Shown: positions 38,408-47,888 of the stretch, one piece after another
Position numbering within the stretch: the stretch's first letter is position 1
How the letters are laid out: each line of letters begins with the position of its first letter
NCBI RefSeq assembly: GCF_015687175.1
Contig: NZ_JADPQG010000001.1
Span: forward strand, 1,426,001-1,490,000
DNA: 64,000 nucleotides
Direction of reading: 5' to 3'
Source: Reinekea sp. G2M2-21
GTDB lineage: Bacteria > Pseudomonadota > Gammaproteobacteria > Pseudomonadales > Natronospirillaceae
Translations under genes and position numbers: made by a program
Notes under the pieces: model-generated
Database searches by the model: none
Told to the model about the DNA's origin: nothing
What the model saw: the letters and a program-made list of their open reading frames with translations, nothing else

Positions 38408-39295
38408 ATGACAGAATTTACCTCCCTCATCGTAGGACCCGGTGCCATCGGTACCCTCACCTGCGCCCACTTACAAAACAGTTGCAAAGTGTTGGTCCAC
38501 CCCCACCGACCAGAAATGACGTTAGCCACCGAACTGGCTATTCGCGATAAGAGGCACGCGCTGACTTGGACTTTCTGTGAAGAAGACGCGCCGATTGATC
38601 TCATCTGGGTTTGTTGTAAAGCAGGGAAAGTTCTCAACACCCTACGGCCACTGTTAATAAAGCACCCCAGAGCCTCCGTGATACTTTTGCACAATGGCAT
38701 GGGACCACAACAGATGTTAGCCAAGCAATTCGGTGATCGAGTGATCATCGGTTCAACCACATGCGGTGCATTGCGAACTTCCAATTCGAGCTACAGACAA
38801 ACCTCATTTGGGGAAACCCAACTCGGCTTGCAAGGCACCTCACCGACGCCCCCTGCGTTGGTTAGGTTGTTACAGCCGCAAGAAAACTCTGGCCCTATGC
38901 GGTTAAAAATCCAACCTGAAATTGAACCTGTACTGTGGAAAAAACTGCTGATTAATGCCTGCATTAACCCGATAACGGCGTATCACCAAATTCAAAATGG
39001 ACAGATTCGGGGTTATGGCTACCAGGCTTCAATCATCGCCATTTGCAGTGAAGTCAACGCAATATTGGCTGCCTTGGGAATGCCCTCCATTGAAAACGGT
39101 CCTGAACTGGTCAATGAAGTAGCCGCCATTAGCGCCGAGAACTGGTCCTCCATGGCTGTCGATGTCAGGAATAATCAACCTACAGAAATTGAATTCATCA
39201 ATGGCTTCCTGGTTCGCCAAGGAAACGAGCTAGCCGTGCCGACACCAGAGCTTGAAAAGTGGTATAAACGGATTGCGTTAACGCCCGATTCCTGA
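38408..39295 (+). CDS. panE: 2-dehydropantoate 2-reductase (ketopantoate reductase)
   Basis: The enzyme reduces ketopantoate to pantoate with NADPH in pantothenate and CoA synthesis. From the ATG at 38408 the 295-residue protein begins MTEFTSLIVGPGAIGTL, the glycine-rich dinucleotide-binding motif. It continues with the family pattern CCKAGKVLNTL, LLHNGMGPQQML, GSTTCGALR, LWKKLLINACINPITA with the catalytic Lys, and SMAVDVRNNQPTEIEFINGFLV. A TTG start seven codons earlier is possible; no strong Shine-Dalgarno decides it. It lies between a response regulator and a kinase, all on the plus strand. Confidence 0.9.
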   Translation: MTEFTSLIVGPGAIGTLTCAHLQNSCKVLVHPHRPEMTLATELAIRDKRHALTWTFCEEDAPIDLIWVCCKAGKVLNTLRPLLIKHPRASVILLHNGMGPQQMLAKQFGDRVIIGSTTCGALRTSNSSYRQTSFGETQLGLQGTSPTPPALVRLLQPQENSGPMRLKIQPEIEPVLWKKLLINACINPITAYHQIQNGQIRGYGYQASIIAICSEVNAILAALGMPSIENGPELVNEVAAISAENWSSMAVDVRNNQPTEIEFINGFLVRQGNELAVPTPELEKWYKRIALTPDS

Positions 39296-39333
39296 CAGTC
39301 TAACGCAACTTTACGCCTGTCTGATTAAGTACC

Positions 39334-40974
39334 ATGATTCATTTCACTTCTTTGAGCCAGCGACTTTTTTTTGGCTATATTTCAGCCACCATATCCCTGA
39401 TTATCTTTTTAGCGCTGCTGGAACAAACCGAACTGAGTGCGCTTGCGCAGTTCTTCCTGTCAATTTTAGCTATTAGTCTGGTATTCCTAGTTTTACACCT
39501 CTTTTTCTACCGTAATTTTCTGCGTCCAGTTCACCATTTGATTCATATCGCCAAAGAACACGCAAACAGCAACAATTCACAGATTCGAGCGCAAAAATTA
39601 AATGAAGATGAATTGGGCGATCTGGTCGAATCGTTTAACGAAATGATCAACCAGATTCAACTGCGTGAGGAAATCATCATCTCTGAACGAGATCGGGTCG
39701 CTATTGCCCTGGAGCAAGCCGACGATTACGCGCAGGTTACGCAGGCCACCAACAAAAAACTGGAATTTGAAGTACAGGTCCGTAAACGCATAGAAAGCAA
39801 ACTCACCGAATTCCAGCAGTTTTTAAATTCTATTATCAACTCCATGCCGTCGGCCCTGATCGCTATCGATGAAAATTTAAAAATCACCCAGTGGAATCAA
39901 GAAGCCTCGTTGATAAGCGGCACAGACAGTGCTGATGCCATCAACAGCTACGCCTACGATTCTTTTCCACTGCTGGCCGATCACATTGACTGGATCAAAC
40001 AGGTTTGGCAGGAAAACCGAACGCGAACGCTGCATAACATTCGCCTGCCCATTGACGATCGGATCCATCAATTCGACATCATTGTCTACCCTCTTAAGAA
40101 TACCGAAACATTGAGTGCAGTGATTCGGGTGGATGATGTGACTGAAAAAATCCAGATGGAAGAAGCCATCGTCCAATCTGAAAAAGTCATGTCTCTTGGA
40201 GGCATGGCCGCGGGAATGGCGCATGAGATCAACAACCCGATCAGTGCCATCATTCAGAATGTACAGAATATTCAGCGGCGGATTGACCCGAGGCTCAACG
40301 TCAATGTGGAACAAGCGGTCAAGAGCCACATTGATCTGGACGCCCTGAACCATTACCTCAAAGAAAGAAAAATTCTTTCATTTCTGAACAATATTTCTCA
40401 TTCGGGTTTACGAGCGTCTAATCTAGTGGCCAATATGCTGCAATTTAGCCGCGCCAATGATTTAAGCTTACAACCCTGCCTGGTTGTAGAAGTGTTGGAA
40501 AAAGCAATCAACATCGCGCTCACAGACGATCAGCTACATGATGTCAAAGGAAACTTTGAACTGAATTTCGACCAAGATTTTCATGCGCCCAAGGCCGTGG
40601 TTGTGGGGGTATTCACCGAACTCGAACAGGTTATTCTGAACCTGATAAAAAACGCGGCTTACGCGATCAATGAACGGCGCCTGAGTTTGAATGACATTGA
40701 TGAAGGCATTATCAATATCCACCAAACCATAAAAGATGACCATTGCATCATCCGTGTTGGAGATAACGGTATAGGCATGAACGCCAGTACCCGAAAACAC
40801 ATTTTTGAACCTTTTTTTACAACTAAGGAAGTCGGTGCAGGTACCGGTTTAGGCTTGTCAGTCAGCTATTTTATCATAAGCTCACACCATAAAGGTCACA
40901 TGCAGGTTGAATCTGAATTTGGCAGCGGTTCCGTATTCGAGGTGTCATTACCGTTATATGTTGCGCAAGACTGA
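39334..40974 (+). CDS. Membrane sensor histidine kinase with HAMP and PAS domains
   Basis: The 546-residue kinase has two closely spaced N-terminal membrane segments (about residues 12-30 and 40-62) with almost no periplasmic loop, so it probably senses within the membrane or cytoplasm. A HAMP linker follows (FLRPVHHLIHIAKEH), then a coiled coil, a PAS domain (INSMPSALIAIDENLKITQWN), and HisKA with the acceptor His in GMAHEINNPISA. The HATPase domain has NLIKNAAYAINE, VGDNGIGMN and GTGLGLSV. No receiver is fused. The response regulator at 37252 is a plausible but unproven partner. Confidence 0.9.
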   Translation: MIHFTSLSQRLFFGYISATISLIIFLALLEQTELSALAQFFLSILAISLVFLVLHLFFYRNFLRPVHHLIHIAKEHANSNNSQIRAQKLNEDELGDLVESFNEMINQIQLREEIIISERDRVAIALEQADDYAQVTQATNKKLEFEVQVRKRIESKLTEFQQFLNSIINSMPSALIAIDENLKITQWNQEASLISGTDSADAINSYAYDSFPLLADHIDWIKQVWQENRTRTLHNIRLPIDDRIHQFDIIVYPLKNTETLSAVIRVDDVTEKIQMEEAIVQSEKVMSLGGMAAGMAHEINNPISAIIQNVQNIQRRIDPRLNVNVEQAVKSHIDLDALNHYLKERKILSFLNNISHSGLRASNLVANMLQFSRANDLSLQPCLVVEVLEKAINIALTDDQLHDVKGNFELNFDQDFHAPKAVVVGVFTELEQVILNLIKNAAYAINERRLSLNDIDEGIINIHQTIKDDHCIIRVGDNGIGMNASTRKHIFEPFFTTKEVGAGTGLGLSVSYFIISSHHKGHMQVESEFGSGSVFEVSLPLYVAQD

Positions 40975-41045
40975 ATCATCGCAGCGCGTAAGACAGTCGC
41001 TCAGCGGGTGTAATACATGATTCACGAAAAACAAAGAGCACCATC

Positions 41046-41777
41046 ATGAAGAAACCAATGCAATTATTGCTGATGTTAACTGTTGCCATCAGTCTGTCAT
41101 CATGCAGCCTACTGGCAACCAGTTATACGAACCTAAACCCTGAATCTCAGTGGGCTGGTTTTCAAGCCACGACCAGCGAATCCTCGGGCTGGTTGATATA
41201 CAAGCATCAAGAATCACCTTCACGCGCCATCGTTTTTTACCCAGGAGGCAAAGTTGAACCTGAAGCTTATGGGGAGTTTGCCGATGCGCTGTCCAAACAA
41301 GTGCAGGCTCTGGTGATTATCGTGCCTATGCCGCTGGACCTGGCAGTTTTGGGATCGAAACGGGCTAACAAAGTCCGGCGAGCTTTTCCTAACATTGAGC
41401 AATGGTATATTGCCGGGCACTCATTGGGTGGAACGATGGCAGCAGACCTGGCCTACAAGCAACCCGGCTTCTGGCAAGGGCTCATATTGCTGGCCAGTTA
41501 TGCGCAAGAAAAACAGGACTTTTCAGATAGAAATCTGCCTGTTGCATCAATCATCGGCACACGAGACGGACTCATCAGCCAAGACAAATGGGAAACCACA
41601 TTAAAACGCCTACCAAACAACGCCTTAACCCTGGCAATAGAAGGTGGTAACCATGCAGGTTTTGGCACGTATGGCCCTCAAGAAGGTGACTCTGACGCGT
41701 TGATCAGCCCGTGGAAACAGCAGCAAATTACCATTGAGGCACTGGTCAACTGGATTCTTGGGCAATCCAACCCCTGA
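41046..41777 (+). CDS. Lipoprotein alpha/beta hydrolase
   Basis: The 243-residue protein starts with a lipoprotein signal (LLLMLTVAISLSSC, Cys about 21) and is probably anchored to a membrane. The alpha/beta-hydrolase core has GHSLGGTMAAD (nucleophile Ser), a likely acid in IIGTRDGLIS and a catalytic His in GGNHAGFGTYG. The pattern matches the Abhydrolase_5 type of short lipases/esterases. The substrate is unknown. It stands alone after the kinase gene. Confidence 0.85.
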   Translation: MKKPMQLLLMLTVAISLSSCSLLATSYTNLNPESQWAGFQATTSESSGWLIYKHQESPSRAIVFYPGGKVEPEAYGEFADALSKQVQALVIIVPMPLDLAVLGSKRANKVRRAFPNIEQWYIAGHSLGGTMAADLAYKQPGFWQGLILLASYAQEKQDFSDRNLPVASIIGTRDGLISQDKWETTLKRLPNNALTLAIEGGNHAGFGTYGPQEGDSDALISPWKQQQITIEALVNWILGQSNP

Positions 41778-41977
41778 CACATCCCCCTCAGTTATGACAA
41801 CGTTGTATGAAACCAGGTAAATCAAACCGAATCCCGGCTAATATATTCTCTAAATGCCCTCACTGAGCAAACAGATTGTATTTTACTAATTGTGGTGCGC
41901 TTCACATTAAAACCTCTAAATAACACGCACTACCCGCCGATACCTTGGTTGACATTCAACAACATGAGGCCATTAAC

Positions 41978-42202
41978 ATGGCGGCCATAATTTTAGGAAA
42001 AAACCTGCTTTCAGATGAAGAGCTCATTGAACATGCGTTCAGCGAACTGAACACTAACAATCACAATCTTGTACAGCTGCGAACCATGGCAAACGATGCG
42101 GCCATACACTCCTCACTGTTGTTGATTCGAATGATGAAAGCGGATCGTATTTTTATCGAGACCGGTCGACGTCCGGTCATTCGCCCTTCCAATCTAACGT
42201 AA
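41978..42202 (+). CDS. Small hypothetical protein
   Basis: The 74-residue protein (MAAIILGKNLLSDEELIEHAFSEL at the N-terminus, quoted here only in part) starts at an ATG with GAGG about eight bases upstream, which makes it a plausible gene. It is predicted all-helical and soluble, with no signal peptide, membrane segment or known motif. The sequence gives no function. It lies alone between a hydrolase and the gcv operon; an in-frame TTG eleven codons earlier is less likely. Confidence 0.6.
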   Translation: MAAIILGKNLLSDEELIEHAFSELNTNNHNLVQLRTMANDAAIHSSLLLIRMMKADRIFIETGRRPVIRPSNLT

Positions 42203-42525
42203 AAACAGAAATTCAAGGGAAGAGTCGCTTGGTTTTTCGGGAAAAATGGGAGTTACAAATGAATCACTCATAGCGACTCCCGCGTCCTAAACCAATTCCA
42301 AAAACAGTAGTGCAGACCCATTACGGTTAAAATCCCCAATACTTCACATGACAACTTTTCGCCACCCTTTACCCGAATATATACAGCACCTGCCGATCGC
42401 AAATCAATCAGTGTAAAAATGTCGAGACAGTTGACCTATCGATCAGGTAATGAAATGGGATATGACAAAGGCCTGCCAAATGCGATAGCCTTGCAACGTT
42501 TTTGACTCCGCTGATCAGGATAACT
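42203..42525 (+). other. Intergenic region before gcvT
   Basis: This 323-base stretch holds no gene. GGGAGT (near 42248) and ACTCCC (near 42276) can pair as a hairpin after the small upstream gene, without a T-run. I looked for the conserved glycine-riboswitch cores often placed before gcvT and did not recognise them. The gcvT ribosome binding site AGGA lies at the right end. No convincing promoter was identified. Confidence 0.4.
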
Positions 42526-43617
42526 ATGACGAAGCACACACCCCTTTACGAAGAGCACCTTTCATGTGGCGCGAAAATGGTTGATTTTGGCGGATGGGAT
42601 ATGCCAATCAATTACGGGTCCCAAATTTCAGAACATAATGCTGTCCGTGAAGACGCTGGTATGTTCGACGTTTCCCACATGACTATCGTGGATATCACGG
42701 GTGATGATGCTGTCCCCTTTTTACAACAGCTTCTCGCCAATGATGTGGCGAAGCTGATAACCCCTGGTAAGGCCCTGTACACCGCAATGCTGAATGACGC
42801 TGCCGGTGTCATCGACGACTTAATCGTCTACCGCATGGATAACGGTTTTAGAACCGTGGTCAATTGCGCAACCCGTGAAAAAGACCTCGCCTGGATGGCA
42901 AAACAAGCTCAAAACTTCACGGTTAGCTTGGTAGAACGAGACGATCTTGCCATGGTGGCCATTCAGGGGCCGAAAGCGATTGAGAAATCGGCTGTCGCAC
43001 TCGGTAAGGTCCACGGGCCGATTGCTGCCCAGCTAAACCCTTTCCAAGGTTTACCGAGCGAGGACTGGTTTATCGCCCGCACCGGTTATACCGGTGAAGA
43101 CGGGCTCGAAGTCATGGTACCCAACACCGAAATCGTTGCCTTCTGGCAGCGGTTGGTGGAAGCCGATATCAAACCTTGTGGTTTAGGCGCTCGTGACACG
43201 CTTCGCCTTGAAGCGGGTATGAACCTATATGGCAACGATATGACAGAGGAAACTCACCCTCTGGAATCTGCTATGGGTTGGACCATCGCCTGGAAACCAG
43301 AAGAACGCGATTTTATCGGACGTAACGCTTTGACCAACATCAAAACCGCTGGAGGTTATGGCAAGCTGGTCGGGCTCGTACTGGAACAGCGTGGAGTCAT
43401 GCGTTCACACCAAACCGTTCACGCAGAGTTGGATGGCCCGGCAATCGGCGAAATCACCAGCGGTACGTTTTCACCAACCTTGAATCAATCTATTGCCATG
43501 GCTCGCATAAGCGGAGAAATCAAAGATTCCTGTTTTGTGGAAATGCGGGGTAAAATGCTGCCGGTAAAAATCGTATCATTACCGTTTGTTCGCAATGGTA
43601 AAAAGCAATTTGACTAA
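42526..43617 (+). CDS. gcvT: Glycine cleavage system T protein (aminomethyltransferase)
   Basis: GcvT transfers the methylene group from lipoyl-bound aminomethyl to tetrahydrofolate in the cytosolic glycine cleavage complex. The start at 42526 (MTKHTPLYEEHLSCGAKMVDFGGW, cited in part) follows AGGA. The 363-residue protein contains NAVREDAGMFDVSHM, FIARTGYTGEDGLEV, GLGARDTLRLEAGMNLYG and a C-terminal GEITSGTFSPTL, all standard GcvT motifs. It leads gcvT-gcvH, with gcvP following after a terminator-like hairpin. Confidence 0.96.
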   Translation: MTKHTPLYEEHLSCGAKMVDFGGWDMPINYGSQISEHNAVREDAGMFDVSHMTIVDITGDDAVPFLQQLLANDVAKLITPGKALYTAMLNDAAGVIDDLIVYRMDNGFRTVVNCATREKDLAWMAKQAQNFTVSLVERDDLAMVAIQGPKAIEKSAVALGKVHGPIAAQLNPFQGLPSEDWFIARTGYTGEDGLEVMVPNTEIVAFWQRLVEADIKPCGLGARDTLRLEAGMNLYGNDMTEETHPLESAMGWTIAWKPEERDFIGRNALTNIKTAGGYGKLVGLVLEQRGVMRSHQTVHAELDGPAIGEITSGTFSPTLNQSIAMARISGEIKDSCFVEMRGKMLPVKIVSLPFVRNGKKQFD

Positions 43618-43647
43618 TTAACAGATAACGCGCTAAAGGATAAATAC

Positions 43648-44037
43648 ATGAGCAACATTCCTGCCGACTTGAAATACGCTAATTCCCACGAATGGGTTCG
43701 CGAAGATGGTAATGATGTGGTCGTCGTTGGCATCAGTGACTTTGCACAAGAAAAACTCGGCGATGTCGTGTTTGTTGAATTACCGGAAGAAGGCGCAGAA
43801 GTTACCGCTGGCGACCCGGTCGCGGTTGTCGAATCAGTTAAAGCAGCCTCTGACATTTACTCGCCAGTTTCAGGCACCATTGTTGAAGTCAACAGCAGCT
43901 TGGAAGATGCCCCGGAACAAGTTAATGAAGATGCCTATGAAAATGGCTGGTTCTTCAAAGTTAAGATGACTGATCAGGGAGAATTAGGCGACCTGATGGA
44001 CGCTGACTCTTACGCTGATCAATGCGCTGAAGACTGA
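43648..44037 (+). CDS. gcvH: Glycine cleavage system H protein (lipoyl carrier)
   Basis: GcvH carries the lipoate arm that shuttles the aminomethyl group between GcvP, GcvT and the dehydrogenase. The 129-residue protein has the lipoyl-domain pattern with the modified Lys in [16 protein letters not shown], preceded by [13 protein letters not shown] and followed by [20 protein letters not shown] lies before the ATG. A terminator follows at 44057-44088. Confidence 0.97.
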   Translation: MSNIPADLKYANSHEWVREDGNDVVVVGISDFAQEKLGDVVFVELPEEGAEVTAGDPVAVVESVKAASDIYSPVSGTIVEVNSSLEDAPEQVNEDAYENGWFFKVKMTDQGELGDLMDADSYADQCAED

Positions 44038-44056
44038 TTACTGCGAATAAACATCC

Positions 44057-44088
44057 AGCCAACTGCGCCACCGCAAGTTGGCTTTTTT
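44057..44088 (+). terminator. Terminator between gcvH and gcvP
   Basis: AGCCAACT (44057-44064) and AGTTGGCT (44076-44083) form an eight-pair stem with an 11-base loop, followed by TTTTT. It may terminate gcvTH or partially attenuate read-through into gcvP, 85 bases further on. Confidence 0.75.
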
Positions 44089-44172
44089 AGTTTAAAACCA
44101 TCTGTTTTTGGAAATGTCATACCATAATAAAAATAATCCCGGCAGCCGAGACACCTACCAGTTGAGAGAATC

Positions 44173-47055
44173 ATGACTTCACTGAACGACCTTGAATTTA
44201 GAGATGCTTTTATCAATCGTCATATTGGTCCTAATGATAAACAGCAAACTCATATGCTCAGTACGGTAAAGGCCAAAAGCCTGGATGACCTGACCGATCA
44301 GATAGTACCCTCGTCCATTAAACTCAATGGTGCACTGGCACTGGAAAACGCCACACCTGAAAACGAAGCGTTAGCTTATCTACAGGCTATGGCTAACCAA
44401 AATGTCACCTACAAAAGTTATATCGGCATGGGTTACCACGATACGCTGGTACCAAACGTTATTTTACGCAATGTGCTGGAAAATCCGGGTTGGTACACCG
44501 CTTACACGCCTTATCAACCAGAAATTGCCCAAGGGCGACTGGAAGCGCTGATCAATTATCAGCAAATGGTCATCGACTTGACCGGAATGGAAATTGCCAA
44601 CGCCTCGCTGCTCGATGAAGCGACTGCTGCCGCAGAAGCGATGGCCATGGCCAAACGCAGTATGCGCAAAAATAAATCCAACGCCTTCTTCGTAGACGAA
44701 CTCGTACACCCACAGACACTGGATGTTTTGCGCACCCGTGCCGAATACTACGGCTATGACATTATTACCGGACCACTGGGCAGCCTGGAACAGCACGAAA
44801 TATTTGGCGCGTTAATCCAATACCCTGGTACCGACGGCAGCATTACCGATCCAGAACCTGCTATCGCGCAACTGCACAGCAAAGACGCTTTCGCTATTGT
44901 CGCCACCGATTTAATGGCACTGTGTCTGCTGAAATCACCAGGCGAAATGGGCGCGGATATTGTGTTGGGTAACAGTCAGCGCTTTGGTGTGCCGATGGGT
45001 TTTGGCGGCCCCCATGCCGCGTTTTTTGCGACTCGTGAAACACACAAGCGTACCATTCCTGGCCGTATTATTGGGGTATCCAAAGATACGCACGACAAGC
45101 CCGCTTATCGCATGGCTTTGCAAACCCGTGAACAACATATTCGCCGTGAAAAAGCGACGTCCAATATCTGTACGGCACAGGTATTGCTCGCCAACATGGC
45201 GGGATTCTATGCGGTTTATCATGGGCCACAAGGTTTAAAACGCATTGCTCAGCGCATCCACCGATTAACCGGCATTCTGGCCGAAGGTCTGGAAGCGAAA
45301 GGCATCCGGGTCATGAATTCGCATTTCTTTGATACCTTGACCATTGATTCTCTGCACAATCTGGATTTCATTCTGGAACGGGCAAAGAACTACAAAGTCA
45401 ATTTCCGCATTGATAAGAACAGCAATCTTGGCATTTCCATCAACGAAACCACCACAAGAGACGACATTGAAGAATTGTTCGATATTCTGCTGGGTGATCA
45501 CGACCTAAATGTCGGCACAATAGATGCCAATTTAACCAGTCAGAACACGACATTCATTCAGGAAAACCTAGAGCGTACAGAGCCTTTCCTGACCCACCCG
45601 GTTTTTAACAGCCATCACAGCGAAACAGATATGTTGCGTTATCTGAAGCAATTGGAAAATCGTGACCTGGCGTTAAACCACAGCATGATCGCTTTGGGTT
45701 CCTGCACCATGAAGTTGAATGCAACTGCTCAGATGATCCCGGTGACCTGGGAAAAGTTCGGCCGCGTTCACCCCTTTGCACCAGCAATCCAAACCCATGG
45801 ATATAACACCCTGGTCGAAGAACTGCAGAACATGCTCAAAGCCATCACCGGTTTTGACGCAATATCCCTGCAACCAAATTCCGGTGCCCAAGGTGAATAT
45901 GCAGGCCTGCTGGCGATTCGGAAATATCAGGAATCTCTTGGTGAAGGCCACCGTGACATCTGCTTAATCCCTCAGTCGGCCCACGGAACAAACCCAGCAT
46001 CAGCGCAAATGATGGGTCTTAAGGTTGTCGTGGTAAAAACCGATAATCTCGGCAATGTGGATCAGGAAGACCTGGCACAGAAAGCGGAACAGGCCGGCGA
46101 CAAGCTGAGCTGTTTAATGATTACCTACCCATCTACTCACGGCGTTTACGAACAAGGCATTAAAGAAATTTGCCAGCTGATCCATGAAAATGGTGGCCAG
46201 GTATATATGGATGGCGCGAACCTCAATGCACAGGTTGGCTTAACCCGACCTGCGGATATTGGTGCCGATGTCTCGCATATGAACCTGCACAAAACATTTG
46301 CGATTCCTCACGGTGGCGGTGGTCCGGGTATGGGTCCCATAGGTGTTGCCTCTCACCTGGCGGCATTTTTGCCAAATCACGTAGTGTCTCCAGTGGAAGG
46401 TGGCAACCCATTGATGGGCGCTGTTTCCGCAAGCACCTTTGGGAGCGCCTCCATTCTGACTATATCGTGGATGTATATTCGTTTACTGGGCGCCAATGGT
46501 CTGCGTAAAGCGACTCAAATCGCGTTGTTAAATGCCAATTATCTGGTTGCGCGGCTTAAGGATTACTATCCCATTCTTTATACCGCAGCGAATGGTCGGG
46601 TCGCGCATGAATGCATTCTGGATTTACGCCCTCTGAAAGCAGAAACCGGTATTACCGAGGTGGATATTGCCAAACGGTTAATGGACTATGGCTTTCACGC
46701 ACCGACCATGTCATTCCCAGTGGCAGGGACCTTCATGGTGGAACCGACCGAGTCGGAATCGCAAGCTGAACTAGACCGTTTCGCCGATGCCATGATTTCG
46801 ATCTACCATGAAATTCAGCAAGTTAAGTCGGGTGTCTGGCCGGCCGATAACAATCCGCTGGTTAATGCTCCGCATACGCAGGCCGATATGATGTCTGCCT
46901 GGGACCACCCTTACGACCGACAAACCGCTGCATTCCCGCTTACCTGGGTTGCAGAAAATAAATTCTGGCCGTTTGTAAACCGCATTGATGATGTTTGGGG
47001 TGACCGCAATCTGTTTTGCGCCTGCCCGACCACCGACAGCTACACGGAGAATTGA
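44173..47055 (+). CDS. gcvP: Glycine dehydrogenase (decarboxylating), P protein
   Basis: GcvP decarboxylates glycine with PLP and loads the aminomethyl group onto GcvH. The 960-residue protein is the fused long form. N-terminal half: [60 protein letters not shown] (partly cited). C-terminal half: the PLP Lys in [19 protein letters not shown] and [19 protein letters not shown] lies before the ATG. The ACT-domain gene begins one base after its stop, so they are coupled. Confidence 0.98.
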   Translation: MTSLNDLEFRDAFINRHIGPNDKQQTHMLSTVKAKSLDDLTDQIVPSSIKLNGALALENATPENEALAYLQAMANQNVTYKSYIGMGYHDTLVPNVILRNVLENPGWYTAYTPYQPEIAQGRLEALINYQQMVIDLTGMEIANASLLDEATAAAEAMAMAKRSMRKNKSNAFFVDELVHPQTLDVLRTRAEYYGYDIITGPLGSLEQHEIFGALIQYPGTDGSITDPEPAIAQLHSKDAFAIVATDLMALCLLKSPGEMGADIVLGNSQRFGVPMGFGGPHAAFFATRETHKRTIPGRIIGVSKDTHDKPAYRMALQTREQHIRREKATSNICTAQVLLANMAGFYAVYHGPQGLKRIAQRIHRLTGILAEGLEAKGIRVMNSHFFDTLTIDSLHNLDFILERAKNYKVNFRIDKNSNLGISINETTTRDDIEELFDILLGDHDLNVGTIDANLTSQNTTFIQENLERTEPFLTHPVFNSHHSETDMLRYLKQLENRDLALNHSMIALGSCTMKLNATAQMIPVTWEKFGRVHPFAPAIQTHGYNTLVEELQNMLKAITGFDAISLQPNSGAQGEYAGLLAIRKYQESLGEGHRDICLIPQSAHGTNPASAQMMGLKVVVVKTDNLGNVDQEDLAQKAEQAGDKLSCLMITYPSTHGVYEQGIKEICQLIHENGGQVYMDGANLNAQVGLTRPADIGADVSHMNLHKTFAIPHGGGGPGMGPIGVASHLAAFLPNHVVSPVEGGNPLMGAVSASTFGSASILTISWMYIRLLGANGLRKATQIALLNANYLVARLKDYYPILYTAANGRVAHECILDLRPLKAETGITEVDIAKRLMDYGFHAPTMSFPVAGTFMVEPTESESQAELDRFADAMISIYHEIQQVKSGVWPADNNPLVNAPHTQADMMSAWDHPYDRQTAAFPLTWVAENKFWPFVNRIDDVWGDRNLFCACPTTDSYTEN

Positions 47056-47056
47056 G

Positions 47057-47551
47057 ATGGAACTGATTCTGACCATTATGGCCAACGACCGACCGGGCAT
47101 TGCTGAACGTCTCGCTCGTGAAATTGAAGCACACCACGGCAATTGGCTGGAAAGCCGAATGGCAACCATGGCGGGGAAATTCGCCGGGATTGTCCGTATC
47201 GATGTTCCCAGTGAGCACGCGGAAGCCGCGCAAAAAGCCCTGCAAAGGCTGCGCGATGACGGCTTGTCTGTGCAAATCGAACATGGGGAAACGGTAGACC
47301 AACAGGTGCAGGAACACTGCATTGAAGTGGTTGGCAATGACCGCCCAGGTATCGTTCGGGAAGTGACTCAGGCGCTGGCCTCGCTGAGTGTCAATGTGAT
47401 CGACCTGCAAACTGAAATAGAACCAGCCTCGATGAGTGGTGGTTCGCTGTTCCGCGCGCACATCGAATTCGCCTTAACAGAATCACAGAGCATGGATGCC
47501 GTCATCCACGCCCTGGAAGCATTATCTCCTGATTTAATGGTGGATCGATAA
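47057..47551 (+). CDS. Tandem ACT-domain protein, GcvR-like
   Basis: The 164-residue protein starts one base after the gcvP stop (MELILTIMANDRPGIAERLA). Two ACT domains are visible, each beginning with a (G/A)NDRPGI motif (about residues 9-14 and 94-100). This is the GcvR architecture; in E. coli GcvR senses glycine and antagonises the activator GcvA, encoded away from the gcv operon. Co-transcription with gcvP suggests a glycine-feedback role here, but that is inference. An upstream in-frame start inside gcvP would add 24 unlikely residues. A strong terminator follows. Confidence 0.85.
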   Translation: MELILTIMANDRPGIAERLAREIEAHHGNWLESRMATMAGKFAGIVRIDVPSEHAEAAQKALQRLRDDGLSVQIEHGETVDQQVQEHCIEVVGNDRPGIVREVTQALASLSVNVIDLQTEIEPASMSGGSLFRAHIEFALTESQSMDAVIHALEALSPDLMVDR

Positions 47552-47565
47552 CAACCAATTCAGAC

Positions 47566-47597
47566 AATAAAACGGGGCTGCATTGCCCCGTTTTATT
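47566..47597 (+). terminator. Intrinsic terminator of the gcvP operon
   Basis: AATAAAACGGGGC and GCCCCGTTTTATT form a 13-pair stem with a six-base loop, with T-rich sequence after it on the plus strand. The complementary strand is also terminator-like, so it may stop the converging kinase transcript too. Confidence 0.88.
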
Positions 47598-47888
47598 TGA
47601 TTTCTTGCATTGCCGTTAAAAGCTCAGCCTACTGCGACTAATACACCTCTGCGTTACCCAATTGCCTTTCTCGACATTTACCCACTAGAACATCGTCTGT
47701 ACGACCCGGTTGAGTTGCTTTAACTCGCTTAAGTACGGCCTCATCTGCTTCAGTTTTGGTGCCTGGTCAACCCAGCCGCCAACATCTTTCGCCGGTAACC
47801 CAGCATTTTATAAATTTTTACAATCTAACCTGGCAAGCATTCCTCAACACTTTAATTGCAGGCTTTGAACTGAAAGGTCATACACACA
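47598..47888. other. Intergenic region between gcv and the symporter-kinase gene
   Basis: No full gene is present. On the minus strand a short frame without a start (about 47675-47800) reads LPAKDVGGWVDQAPKLKQMR and then ELKQLNRVVQTMF before a stop, protein-like enough to be a gene remnant, but too short to assign. Both neighbouring genes end here, facing each other. Confidence 0.25.

Noticed and set aside
42203-42525. Glycine riboswitch before gcvT
   Set aside because: The conserved tandem aptamer cores were not recognised by eye; a covariance search would settle it.
47675-47800. Minus-strand start-less frame as a functional gene
   Set aside because: Under 45 codons with no start codon or ribosome binding site; at most a gene remnant.
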